Assembly: GCF_000730165.1 (NCBI RefSeq)
Contig: NZ_CP022111.1
Coordinates: 1,798,001 to 1,862,000 of the forward strand
Source: Nitrospirillum viridazoti CBAmc
GTDB lineage: Bacteria > Pseudomonadota > Alphaproteobacteria > Azospirillales > Azospirillaceae
Length of the DNA: 64,000 bases
Direction of reading: 5' to 3'
This document shows, in pieces, positions 9,404-16,595 of this stretch (its first letter is position 1; the number at the start of each line of letters is the position of its first letter). Below the pieces are notes generated by a model. That model did not search any database. It had not been told where the DNA came from and saw nothing but the letters and a program-made list of their open reading frames with translations. Position numbers and translations under genes: made by a program.

Positions 9404-10528
9404 TCAGCGCCCCGCCCGGCGCAGGATGCGGCGGCACCGCCAATCCAGATAGGTCACCAGCAGCCAGAAGCGCTTGAAAGCCGGGTTGCGGGTCTGGCGG
9501 TGGTGATAGCGGTAATAGATCTGCTGGGCGATGACGGCCAGGCGAAACAGGCCGAACACCTCATAGAAGGTCCAATCCACCGCCTTCGCGTCCAGCCGGT
9601 CGCCCATGGCCGCCAGGTAATGCGCCACCACCTGGTCCCGCGTCAGCATGCCCGGCAGGTGGGTGGGCTGACGGCGGATGGAACGCATGAAGAAGTCGTC
9701 GTCCGCCTGCACCCAGTAGGCCAGCGCCCCGCCCAGATCCATCAACGGGTCGCCGATGGTGGCCATTTCCCAGTCCAGCACGCCGATGACATGGGTGGGG
9801 TCAGCCGCGTCCAGCACCAGATTGTCGAAGCGCCAGTCGTTATGGATGACGCATGCGGCGCTGTCCGCCGGCGTGTTGGCGGCCAGCCAGGCCCGCACCT
9901 TGGCGAAGGAGGGCACGTTCCAGGTGCGCGCCTTCTGGTAGCGGCCGGACCAACCCTCCACCTGACGGCGGCAATAGCCGTCGCCCTTGCCCAAGGCCGA
10001 AAGGCCGGCGGCCTCCGGATCCACGCGATGCAGGGCCACCAGCTTATCCACCATGGCCAGGCACAGGCGGCGCACGGCATCCGGCCCCATGTCCAGGCCG
10101 CGCGGCAGGTTGGCCCGGGGGATGATGCCGGCGATGCGTTCCATGACATAGAAATCGGCGCCGATGACCCGGTCGTCCTGGCACAGCCCCACCATGGTGG
10201 GCACCCAGGGGAAGACGGGCTTCAGCGCCTGCTGCACACGGAATTCACGCGCCATGTCATGGGCGGACTTGGCCTTGGTGCCGGCCGGTGGCCGGCGCAG
10301 GATGAAGTCGCCCTCCGCCCCGTCCTCGCCATAGGCCAGGCGGTAAGTCCAGTTGCTGGCCCCGCCGGAATACTGCGTCACGGCCGGCAGGCCCCGCAGG
10401 TCCGGCCGCCGTTCCTTCAGCCAGCGGTCGACCACCGCAACGTCCAGATCCTCACCCGGCCGAACCGGGCCCGCCCGGTCGGTCACGGGACGGGGCGGCG
10501 CCTCCCCCGCCGCGGAAGCCGCCGTCAT
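9404..10528 (-). CDS. APH-family phosphotransferase, probable hydroxyacyl-CoA kinase
   Basis: A 374-residue protein with the aminoglycoside phosphotransferase / choline kinase fold. Nucleotide-loop residues lie in QYSGGASNWTYRL, the catalytic loop is HNDWRFDN (His229, Asp231, Asn236) and the metal-binding motif is LDWEMATIGDP (Asp252). Relatives next to or fused with acyl-CoA dehydrogenases (human ACAD10/11, Pseudomonas LvaA) phosphorylate the 4-hydroxyl of 4-hydroxyacyl-CoA. The start at 10526-10528 overlaps the stop of the preceding SDR gene as ATGA, typical of translational coupling. The same frame stays open further upstream, but that part lies over the SDR gene. It is unlikely to act on aminoglycosides, judging by its operon. 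Confidence 0.92.
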   Translation of the reverse strand: MTAASAAGEAPPRPVTDRAGPVRPGEDLDVAVVDRWLKERRPDLRGLPAVTQYSGGASNWTYRLAYGEDGAEGDFILRRPPAGTKAKSAHDMAREFRVQQALKPVFPWVPTMVGLCQDDRVIGADFYVMERIAGIIPRANLPRGLDMGPDAVRRLCLAMVDKLVALHRVDPEAAGLSALGKGDGYCRRQVEGWSGRYQKARTWNVPSFAKVRAWLAANTPADSAACVIHNDWRFDNLVLDAADPTHVIGVLDWEMATIGDPLMDLGGALAYWVQADDDFFMRSIRRQPTHLPGMLTRDQVVAHYLAAMGDRLDAKAVDWTFYEVFGLFRLAVIAQQIYYRYHHRQTRNPAFKRFWLLVTYLDWRCRRILRRAGR

Positions 10529-11415
10529 CCGCGCGACCCGGTCGAGGGGGCCGCCGGCTGCTGGGGCTGGCCGGCGGCGATGCGCGACGGTGTTGCCATG
10601 CTGCGCGCCCGCTTGTCGATCATGGCCACGTACCAGGCGCGCGGCATCAGCCGCTTCATCAGCCAGAAGCGGCGGCCTTCCTTGTGCGGCAGCAGGTGGC
10701 AGCGGCCTGCGGCCACGCCCTGGAACACGTACTCGGCCACATCCTCCGCCGTGATGCCGGGGCGGTTCAGCAGCTTGTCCACCCGGGCGCGCAGGCGGGG
10801 GTCGGTGGTGCGCAGGCTGCTGGCCAGGTTGGTCTTGAAGAAGGAGGGGCAGATGACGCTGACGCCGATGCCGCTGGGCGCCAGTTCGTGCTGCAGCGTC
10901 TCGGAAAGGGAGACCACCGCCGCCTTGGTGGCGTTGTAGGCGCTCATCGTCGGCATATCGAGCAGGCCAGCCATGGAGGCGGTGTTCACGAAATAGCCGT
11001 GGCCCTGCGCCTTGAACATCGGCGTAAAGGCCTTGCAGCCCCGCACCACGCCCATCAGGTTGATGTCGATGATCCAGCGCCAATCATCCAGCGGCGTGTC
11101 GTCGATGTTGCCGGCCTGGGCCACGCCGGCGTTGTTGACGACGATGTCGACCCCGCCCCAGCGTTGGGTCAGGGCCTGGGCGGCCGCGTCCAGCGCCGCG
11201 TCATCGCGCACGTCGCAGGGAATGGCGAAGGCGTCGGGCGCGATGGCCGACAGTTCCGCCACCGCCGCCGCCATGGCGTCGGGGTTTATATCGCCCACGG
11301 CCACGCGCCAGCCGGCCCGGGCGTAGCGCTTGCCCAGCGCCAGGCCCAGGCCGCTGGCCCCGCCCGTGATGAAGATACGCCCGCCCTGCGGCCCCGTCTT
11401 CGGCGTGATGCCCAT
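10525..11415 (-). CDS. SDR family NAD(P)-dependent oxidoreductase
   Basis: A 296-residue short-chain dehydrogenase. TGGASGLG at residues 17-24 binds the cofactor, NNAG is at 94-97 and the catalytic pair is Tyr160/Lys164 (YNATK). A C-terminal extension of about 60 residues beyond the core carries basic and aromatic residues (RRFWLMKRLMPRAWYVAM), a feature of membrane- or lipid-associated SDRs. Second gene of the acyl-CoA operon, 170 bases after the dehydrogenase gene and overlapping the kinase gene by 4 bases. It could interconvert a 4-oxo and a 4-hydroxy acyl-CoA before phosphorylation; this is inferred from gene order. Confidence 0.9.
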   Translation of the reverse strand: MGITPKTGPQGGRIFITGGASGLGLALGKRYARAGWRVAVGDINPDAMAAAVAELSAIAPDAFAIPCDVRDDAALDAAAQALTQRWGGVDIVVNNAGVAQAGNIDDTPLDDWRWIIDINLMGVVRGCKAFTPMFKAQGHGYFVNTASMAGLLDMPTMSAYNATKAAVVSLSETLQHELAPSGIGVSVICPSFFKTNLASSLRTTDPRLRARVDKLLNRPGITAEDVAEYVFQGVAAGRCHLLPHKEGRRFWLMKRLMPRAWYVAMIDKRARSMATPSRIAAGQPQQPAAPSTGSRG

Positions 11416-11585
11416 GCCGTCAATCCTCCCCTTATTTTCATTGGCCTTTAATCCAGGGATTAAAGGCCCCTCAGTCGCCGGGCGCGGCCATCCGGCCGCT
11501 TGGCTTCCTCGTTTCCCGTTCCGCTCCGCTTCCCGGACAACTCCGGCGGCGGCAGTCGCGGCCTACGCCGACAAGAGCCGATGGC

Positions 11586-12824
11586 TCATGCCGGTGTCTT
11601 TTTGTAGCCGCGCTTGGCCAGCTCAATGCGGGCAATCATGGCCTTGTGCACCTCATCCGGTCCATCGGCCAAGCGCAGGGACCGCGCCTGGGCGTAGAAG
11701 CCGGCCAGCGGCGTGTCGCCCGACACGCCGGCGCCGCCGTGCATCTGGATGGCGTCGTCCACCACCCGTTCCAGCACGCTGGGCGCCACCACCTTGATGG
11801 CGGAAATCTCGGTCAGGGCCGCCTGGGTTCCCACCTTGTCCATCTTCCAGGCGGCATAGAGGGTCAGCAGGCGGGCCTGGTCGATGGCCACGCGGGCCTC
11901 GGCCACGCGTTCGCGGTTGCCGCCCAGATCGATCAGGGGGCGGCCGAAGGCGGTGCGGCTGGTGCCCCGGCGGATCATGAGGTCCAACGCCGCCTCGGCC
12001 GCGCCCAGGCAGCGCATGCAGTGATGGATGCGGCCGGGCCCCAGGCGCCCCTGCGCGATCTCGAACCCCATCCCGGGGCCGGCGATCAGGTTGGATGCGG
12101 GCACGCGCACCCGGTCGAACACCACCTCGCCATGGCCGTGGGGGGCGTCCCAGGCGCCGAAGACGGGCAGCATGCGTTCGATGCGTACGCCCGGCGCGTC
12201 CAGGGGCACCAGCACCATGGAATGCTGGTGATGGCGGTCGCGGCTCTCATCCGGCGTGCGGGCCATGACGATGGCGATGCGGGCGCGGGGATCGCCGATG
12301 CCGCTGGACCACCATTTGCGCCCCGTGACCACCACCTCGTCCCCTTCGACCACCGCCGTGGCCGCCATGTTGGTAGCGTCGGACGAGGCCACCTCTGGCT
12401 CGGTCATGCTGAAGACGCTGCGGATTTCCCCGGCCAGCAGGGGTTTCAGCCACTGTTCCTGCTGGTCCTTGCTGCCGTAGCGCCACAGCACCTCCATATT
12501 GCCGGTGTCGGGGGCGTTGCAGTTGAACACCTCCGGCGCCATCAGGCTGTGGCCCGTGGCCTCGGCGATAGGGGCGTATTCCAGGGTGCTGAGGCCGGCG
12601 CCCAATTCCGCGTCGGGCAGAAACATGTTCCACAGGCCCTCGGCCTTGGCCCGGGCCTTCAGCTCTTCCATCTTGGGTGGCACGCGCCAGGCGGTCCAGT
12701 CGGGACCGTCATGGGCGGCCACGTCGTGCCAGTACTGGGCCTCCACCGGGGCGATGTGGTCGGCGATGAAGCGGCGGACACGATCCAGATAGTCCTGGCC
12801 GCGGGCGCTGGGCTGGAAGTCCAT
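11586..12824 (-). CDS. Acyl-CoA dehydrogenase of the ACAD10/11-like type
   Basis: A 412-residue flavoprotein of the acyl-CoA dehydrogenase family. Visible parts are the N-terminal helical domain, the FAD-binding strand with FSMTEPEVASSDATN, the WWSSG segment, and the C-terminal helical domain with QMHGGAGVSGDTPLAGFYAQ. The late motif ADGPDEVH (386-393) is characteristic of ACAD10/11-like proteins that act on phosphorylated hydroxyacyl-CoA. The start at 12822-12824 (MDFQPSARGQ) has a GGGAGAA ribosome site; a longer reading adds 16 residues without one. First gene of the five-gene operon; a LysR gene diverges 79 bases away. Product assignment to the family is firm, the elimination reaction is inferred. 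Confidence 0.92.
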   Translation of the reverse strand: MDFQPSARGQDYLDRVRRFIADHIAPVEAQYWHDVAAHDGPDWTAWRVPPKMEELKARAKAEGLWNMFLPDAELGAGLSTLEYAPIAEATGHSLMAPEVFNCNAPDTGNMEVLWRYGSKDQQEQWLKPLLAGEIRSVFSMTEPEVASSDATNMAATAVVEGDEVVVTGRKWWSSGIGDPRARIAIVMARTPDESRDRHHQHSMVLVPLDAPGVRIERMLPVFGAWDAPHGHGEVVFDRVRVPASNLIAGPGMGFEIAQGRLGPGRIHHCMRCLGAAEAALDLMIRRGTSRTAFGRPLIDLGGNRERVAEARVAIDQARLLTLYAAWKMDKVGTQAALTEISAIKVVAPSVLERVVDDAIQMHGGAGVSGDTPLAGFYAQARSLRLADGPDEVHKAMIARIELAKRGYKKTPA

Positions 12825-12865
12825 CGGCGTTCTCTCCCTTTTGTTGAGGGGAGTGTAGCGCCGGA

Positions 12866-12902
12866 TTGACATGAACGGATGGGAAGTTTATGCGCGATAA
12901 AC
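12866..12902 (+). promoter_or_regulatory. Promoter and palindromic operator of the LysR gene
   Basis: TTGACA (12866-12871) is spaced 17 bases from TATGCG (12889-12894). The perfect inverted repeat GTTTAT-GCGCG-ATAAAC (12886-12902) covers the -10 element and ends one base before the LysR start codon. It has the T-N11-A form of LysR sites. Predicted transcription would begin within a few bases of the ATG. Confidence 0.6.
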
Positions 12903-12903
12903 C

Positions 12904-13857
12904 ATGAATGATGTTCATGATATCCGCCTGCTTTCGCGGCTGGACCTGAACCTGCTGCGGGTGTTCGACGCCGTCTACCGGGCGCGTAGCTTGACGCGGG
13001 CGGCGGATGAGCTGGCGCTGTCGCAATCGGCCGTCAGCCATGCCCTGGCCCGCCTGCGCGACCAGTTGGGCCCGCATTTGGGCGCAGGTGATGAGCCCCT
13101 GTTCCCCCGCGATGGCCGGGGCGTGGCGCCCTCCGCCCTGGCCCGCCGCCTGGCCCCCCGGGTGCGCGAGGCGCTGGCGGCCCTGGGCCGGGCCCTGGCC
13201 GACGCCCAGGATTTCCAGCCGGACCGCGACCTGCGCCAGGCCGTCATCGCCATGCCGGAGGCGGTGGAACCCGCCCTGCTGCCGGCCATGATGGCCCGCC
13301 TGCGCCGGCACCTGGCGGAGGGATCCAGCCCCAGGCTGGACAGCGTGCGGCTGGACCGGGCCACCATGAAAGCCGATCTGGCGCGGGGCCGCATGGACCT
13401 GGCGGTGGATGTGACCCTGGCGCCCGACCCCGACCTGCGCCACCTGCCGCTGTTGAGCGACGACTACTGCCTGGTCGCGGCCGCAGGCCATGTCCCCGTT
13501 GATCTGGAGGGGTATATGGCGGCGGCGCACATCGCCGTCTCCTCCCGCCGCAGCGGTCCGGCGGTGGAGGACTACGCCCTGCTGCGCCTGGGCATACAGC
13601 GGAAAATTTCGCTGCGCTGCCAACGGTATGAGACCGCCTGCCGCGTGGTAGCGGAAGCGGGCCTGAAAGGCGGCGGCTTGCTGCTGACCATGGGTCGACA
13701 CCACAGCCAACCGCTGGTGGACGGCAGCCGGGGGGCCCTGGTCACCCTGCCCCTGCCTCTGGACATGCCGCCATTGGCGTTTAATCTCTACTGGCATCGC
13801 GCCAGTGACGATGACCCCGCCAACCGCTGGCTGCGCGACATTCTGCGCCCGACCTGA
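12904..13857 (+). CDS. LysR family transcriptional regulator
   Basis: A 317-residue LysR regulator. The winged-helix part opens with LDLNLLRVFDAVYRARSLTRAADELALSQSAVSHALARL (shown here only by its parts LDLNLLRVFDAV and SQSAVSHALARL), followed by the linker and a periplasmic-binding-like effector domain. It is divergent from the acyl-CoA dehydrogenase operon and is its likely activator. An in-frame TAA lies two codons before the ATG at 12904, so translation cannot start upstream, and there is no ribosome site; the mRNA may be leaderless. The effector is probably an intermediate of the neighbouring pathway (inference). Confidence 0.9.
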   Translation: MNDVHDIRLLSRLDLNLLRVFDAVYRARSLTRAADELALSQSAVSHALARLRDQLGPHLGAGDEPLFPRDGRGVAPSALARRLAPRVREALAALGRALADAQDFQPDRDLRQAVIAMPEAVEPALLPAMMARLRRHLAEGSSPRLDSVRLDRATMKADLARGRMDLAVDVTLAPDPDLRHLPLLSDDYCLVAAAGHVPVDLEGYMAAAHIAVSSRRSGPAVEDYALLRLGIQRKISLRCQRYETACRVVAEAGLKGGGLLLTMGRHHSQPLVDGSRGALVTLPLPLDMPPLAFNLYWHRASDDDPANRWLRDILRPT

Positions 13858-13890
13858 CGGGCCCCATTTTTCGGCCAAGGACCAGCCCCC

Positions 13891-14877
13891 ATGCCGCGAT
13901 TTCTGCGCCAAGCCGCCCACCACCTCTCGAAACTGGCCCTACCCCTGGCCCTTGCCGCCCTGCTGGCGTTCGGCGGAGGCGCCAGACCGGCCTGGGCCGA
14001 CAACGCGTCCGACCTGGCCATGGCGCGCCTGGCCATGGCCAGGCGCGATTACGCCGGGGCACTGCCCACGCTGACCCAGCTGGCGAACCAGGGTGACGCC
14101 GGCGCCATGGTGGAACTGACCAAAATTTACGGCCAGGGCCTGGGCGTGCCGGTGGACCAGGACAAGGCGCTGGCCTATCTGCGCCAGGCGGCGGAGAAGG
14201 GCAACGCCCAGGCCCAGGTGGGGCTGGCCGTACTGTACGACCAGGGCAGCAACGGCCTGCCCAAGGACCCGGCGGAGGCCGCGCGCCTGTACAAGCTGGC
14301 GGCCGACCAGGGCAACGCCCGTGGCCAGGTCAGCCTGGGCTGGCATTACGAGAACGGCAGCGGCGTGCCCAAGAACGTGGCCGAGGCGGTGCGTCTCTAT
14401 ACCCTGGGCGCCCGCCAGGGCGACCCCGCCGGCCAGACCAACCTGGGCTGGATGTATCAAAACGGCACCGGCGTGCCCCCCAACCCCACGGAGGCGGCGC
14501 GCCTGTACAAGCAGGCGGCCAGCCAGGGCTTCGTCCGCGCCCAGGGCCAGATGGGGGCCATCTACCTGGCCGGCGTGGGCGTCACCAAGGACCCGGTGGA
14601 GGCCGCGCGCTGGAACATGATGGCGGCTGAACGCGGTTGGGTTCCCGCCCAGTTCGCGCTGGGCTTCCAATATCGCCAGGGCGAGGGTGTCGCCCGCGAC
14701 GACGCCCAGGCGCTGCACTGGCTGCGCAAGGCGGCGGACGGCGGCGAACAGGGCGCCATAGCCCTGCTGGCGCAGATGTACGAGAACGGCGACGGCGCGC
14801 CCAAGGACCCGGCGGAGGCGCGGCGCCTGCGGGCCAAGCTGCCCCCTGACCAGCGGCCGGGGCCCAAGGCGCAATAG
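13891..14877 (+). CDS. Sel1-like repeat protein, exported
   Basis: A 328-residue protein made of Sel1/TPR-like repeats after a signal sequence (about residues 14-36, ending RPAWA). At least seven repeats of about 36 residues follow. Typical cores are GDAGAMVELTKIYGQG, GNAQAQVGLAVLYDQG, GNARGQVSLGWHYENG and GDPAGQTNLGWMYQNG, each continued by a VP/VxKDPxEAARLYK helix. Such solenoids mediate protein-protein contacts, often in envelope or secretion assembly. It stands alone between a LysR gene and a convergent gene; 33 bases separate it from the LysR stop. Partner unknown. Confidence 0.9.
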   Translation: MPRFLRQAAHHLSKLALPLALAALLAFGGGARPAWADNASDLAMARLAMARRDYAGALPTLTQLANQGDAGAMVELTKIYGQGLGVPVDQDKALAYLRQAAEKGNAQAQVGLAVLYDQGSNGLPKDPAEAARLYKLAADQGNARGQVSLGWHYENGSGVPKNVAEAVRLYTLGARQGDPAGQTNLGWMYQNGTGVPPNPTEAARLYKQAASQGFVRAQGQMGAIYLAGVGVTKDPVEAARWNMMAAERGWVPAQFALGFQYRQGEGVARDDAQALHWLRKAADGGEQGAIALLAQMYENGDGAPKDPAEARRLRAKLPPDQRPGPKAQ

Positions 14878-14905
14878 GGTCCGTCTCTTTTAAGAGCTCT
14901 GCTTT

Positions 14906-16489
14906 CTAAGAGGGCGGCTGCCGGGAATTGGCCAGTAGATCGACACGGGACATGCGCACGATGTGTTCCGGCGTTTCCGTCCAGCCGCCGATCAGGTCGC
15001 CGGCAATGAAGTCGGCGCCCACGCGGTCCACCAGTCCCTCCATCTCCACCGAGTCCACGCCCTCGACATAGAGTTTCAGGCGATGGCGCCGGGCCTCGGC
15101 CGCCACCAGACCCAGGTCGGTCGCCACCCGTTCCGGGCTGGGCCGCTCCGCCCCGGGGTGATCAATGGCTGTCCTGTCCCCGGCGCCGGGCAGGATGACG
15201 CCCACGCCCTTCACCCCCGCCGTCGCCAGCGTGGACATGTCCTGCCGGCCCAGGGCCACGCCCACCATCAGGTTTCGGCCAAAGGGACGCAGGGCGGTGA
15301 CGAAGTCCGCCAGCCGCCCGGTGGGCGTGCCCTCGGGCAGGCCCACCAGATGGTAGGTCAAGAAGGGGATCAGGTGGGACGGGATGCGGCTGGCCAGCGC
15401 CACGTAGGACCGACGGCGCTGCACCCCGGCCAGCGTCTCGTAATGCACCGGCAGGGAAAGGAAGAAGCGGAAGCGGTTGTCGTAGAGTTCCAGGTAGGCG
15501 GCGATGGCCTGGCGCATTGCTTCCTCATCCAGGTCCAGGATGGCGTTCAGGGTTTCGGCCGACAAGGTCGCGCCAACCGCCGCCTGGGGGATCGAGTCAT
15601 AGCCATAGACCGCCTGCCCGCCCCGGCGCATGCGCCGCCCCCGGGTGATATAAAGGCATAACGCCTGGTGGTTGGCGTCCCAGACGGGGCGGTAGACGAT
15701 TTCCAGCGGCCCGAGCTGGCCATGCGCCGCCCAGGCGGTCGTGACCTCACCCTGGCGGAAGCCCGCCGCGCCGCCGCCCGCCCGGCCGCCCTGGCTGGGC
15801 AAGGGCATCCAGCCGGGGGCGCCGGGAACGCCGGCCGCGTCCTGGATGAGGGTGCCGCCCCCGCCGCGGCCCGGCGAGCCGTGCAAATCGGTCCAGCCGG
15901 GCGCGGCCTTTCCCGACGCCGGTGCCTCCTCCTCCTCCTGCTCCCTGGCCACGGCCTCGGCGCGGGCGGTGCCGGCCAGCAGGTCGGCCAGGCGATGGGG
16001 CTTCAGCACCAGGTCGCCCGTGACCTGGCGCACGGCGGTGCGCACCACGATGGTGGCGGTGTCGGCATCGCCCAGAAGCAGGCGCTGCAGGTCCTGCAGC
16101 ACGCGGGCACAGAGTAGGCTGGCCGCGCGTTCATCCATCTGGGCGAAGACCACCAGATAGGTGTCGGGGCCATAGGGGAAAACCACGTCGCCGGGGCCCA
16201 GCGACTGGTTCAGCAGGCGTTCGGTCAACTGGTGTACGCGGTCGCGTACCGAGGGCCAGCGGGATCCCAGCTTTTCCTTCAAACTTTCCAGGCCCAGAAG
16301 CTGGACGGTTCCGGCACTGACCCGCGCCTGATGCTCCAGGATGGCGCCCAGCCTGTCCTGGATATCATCCGGGCCAGCGTCGGGCGTGATGGGCTCGACG
16401 GCACCGGGACGGGCGGGACGGGCAGGTGCCGCCGGCTGCTCACCCTCGCCCAGCCACCAGGTCGCAATTTTGTTGATCAGATTTGGCAT
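14906..16489 (-). CDS. Degenerate GGDEF/EAL-like protein, probably non-catalytic
   Basis: A 527-residue cytoplasmic protein. The N-terminal third contains a region like the GGDEF fold in which the signature is replaced by YGPDTYLVVF. A Pro/Gly-rich linker (about 190-250) follows. The C-terminal half aligns by eye with EAL domains: IVYRPVWDANHQALCLYI corresponds to the position of the EAL motif but lacks E-A-L, and YVEGVDSVEMEGLV with DFIAGDLIGGW corresponds to the late EGVE and QGYLIG motifs. Metal-binding residues are therefore missing, so a c-di-GMP-binding or scaffold role is more likely than phosphodiesterase activity. The ATG at 16487-16489 (MPNLINKIATWWLG) is preferred, because the frame upstream overlaps the end of the MFS gene. 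This reading is inferred; a fold prediction would test it. Confidence 0.6.
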   Translation of the reverse strand: MPNLINKIATWWLGEGEQPAAPARPARPGAVEPITPDAGPDDIQDRLGAILEHQARVSAGTVQLLGLESLKEKLGSRWPSVRDRVHQLTERLLNQSLGPGDVVFPYGPDTYLVVFAQMDERAASLLCARVLQDLQRLLLGDADTATIVVRTAVRQVTGDLVLKPHRLADLLAGTARAEAVAREQEEEEAPASGKAAPGWTDLHGSPGRGGGGTLIQDAAGVPGAPGWMPLPSQGGRAGGGAAGFRQGEVTTAWAAHGQLGPLEIVYRPVWDANHQALCLYITRGRRMRRGGQAVYGYDSIPQAAVGATLSAETLNAILDLDEEAMRQAIAAYLELYDNRFRFFLSLPVHYETLAGVQRRRSYVALASRIPSHLIPFLTYHLVGLPEGTPTGRLADFVTALRPFGRNLMVGVALGRQDMSTLATAGVKGVGVILPGAGDRTAIDHPGAERPSPERVATDLGLVAAEARRHRLKLYVEGVDSVEMEGLVDRVGADFIAGDLIGGWTETPEHIVRMSRVDLLANSRQPPS

Positions 16490-16560
16490 GCCGTCGCCAA
16501 CACTCCCGTTCGCACAGCGCCGAATGGCTATGGTGCCGTTACCGCAGGCCGGGGAGAACT

Positions 16561-16580
16561 CGAACGTTCGGGGTACCCCG
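16561..16580. promoter_or_regulatory. Two adjoining perfect palindromes upstream of the EAL-like gene
   Basis: CGAACGTTCG (16561-16570) and CGGGGTACCCCG (16569-16580) share two bases and lie between the MFS gene end (16596) and the EAL-like gene start (16489). The first has the central CG common in LacI-family operators. Function is unproven. Confidence 0.35.
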
Positions 16581-16595
16581 TTGGAGAAGGCAGCC

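Noticed and set aside
9404-10528. Aminoglycoside resistance gene
   Set aside because: The APH fold is present, but the acyl-CoA operon context and HNDWRFDN subfamily pattern point to a metabolic kinase.
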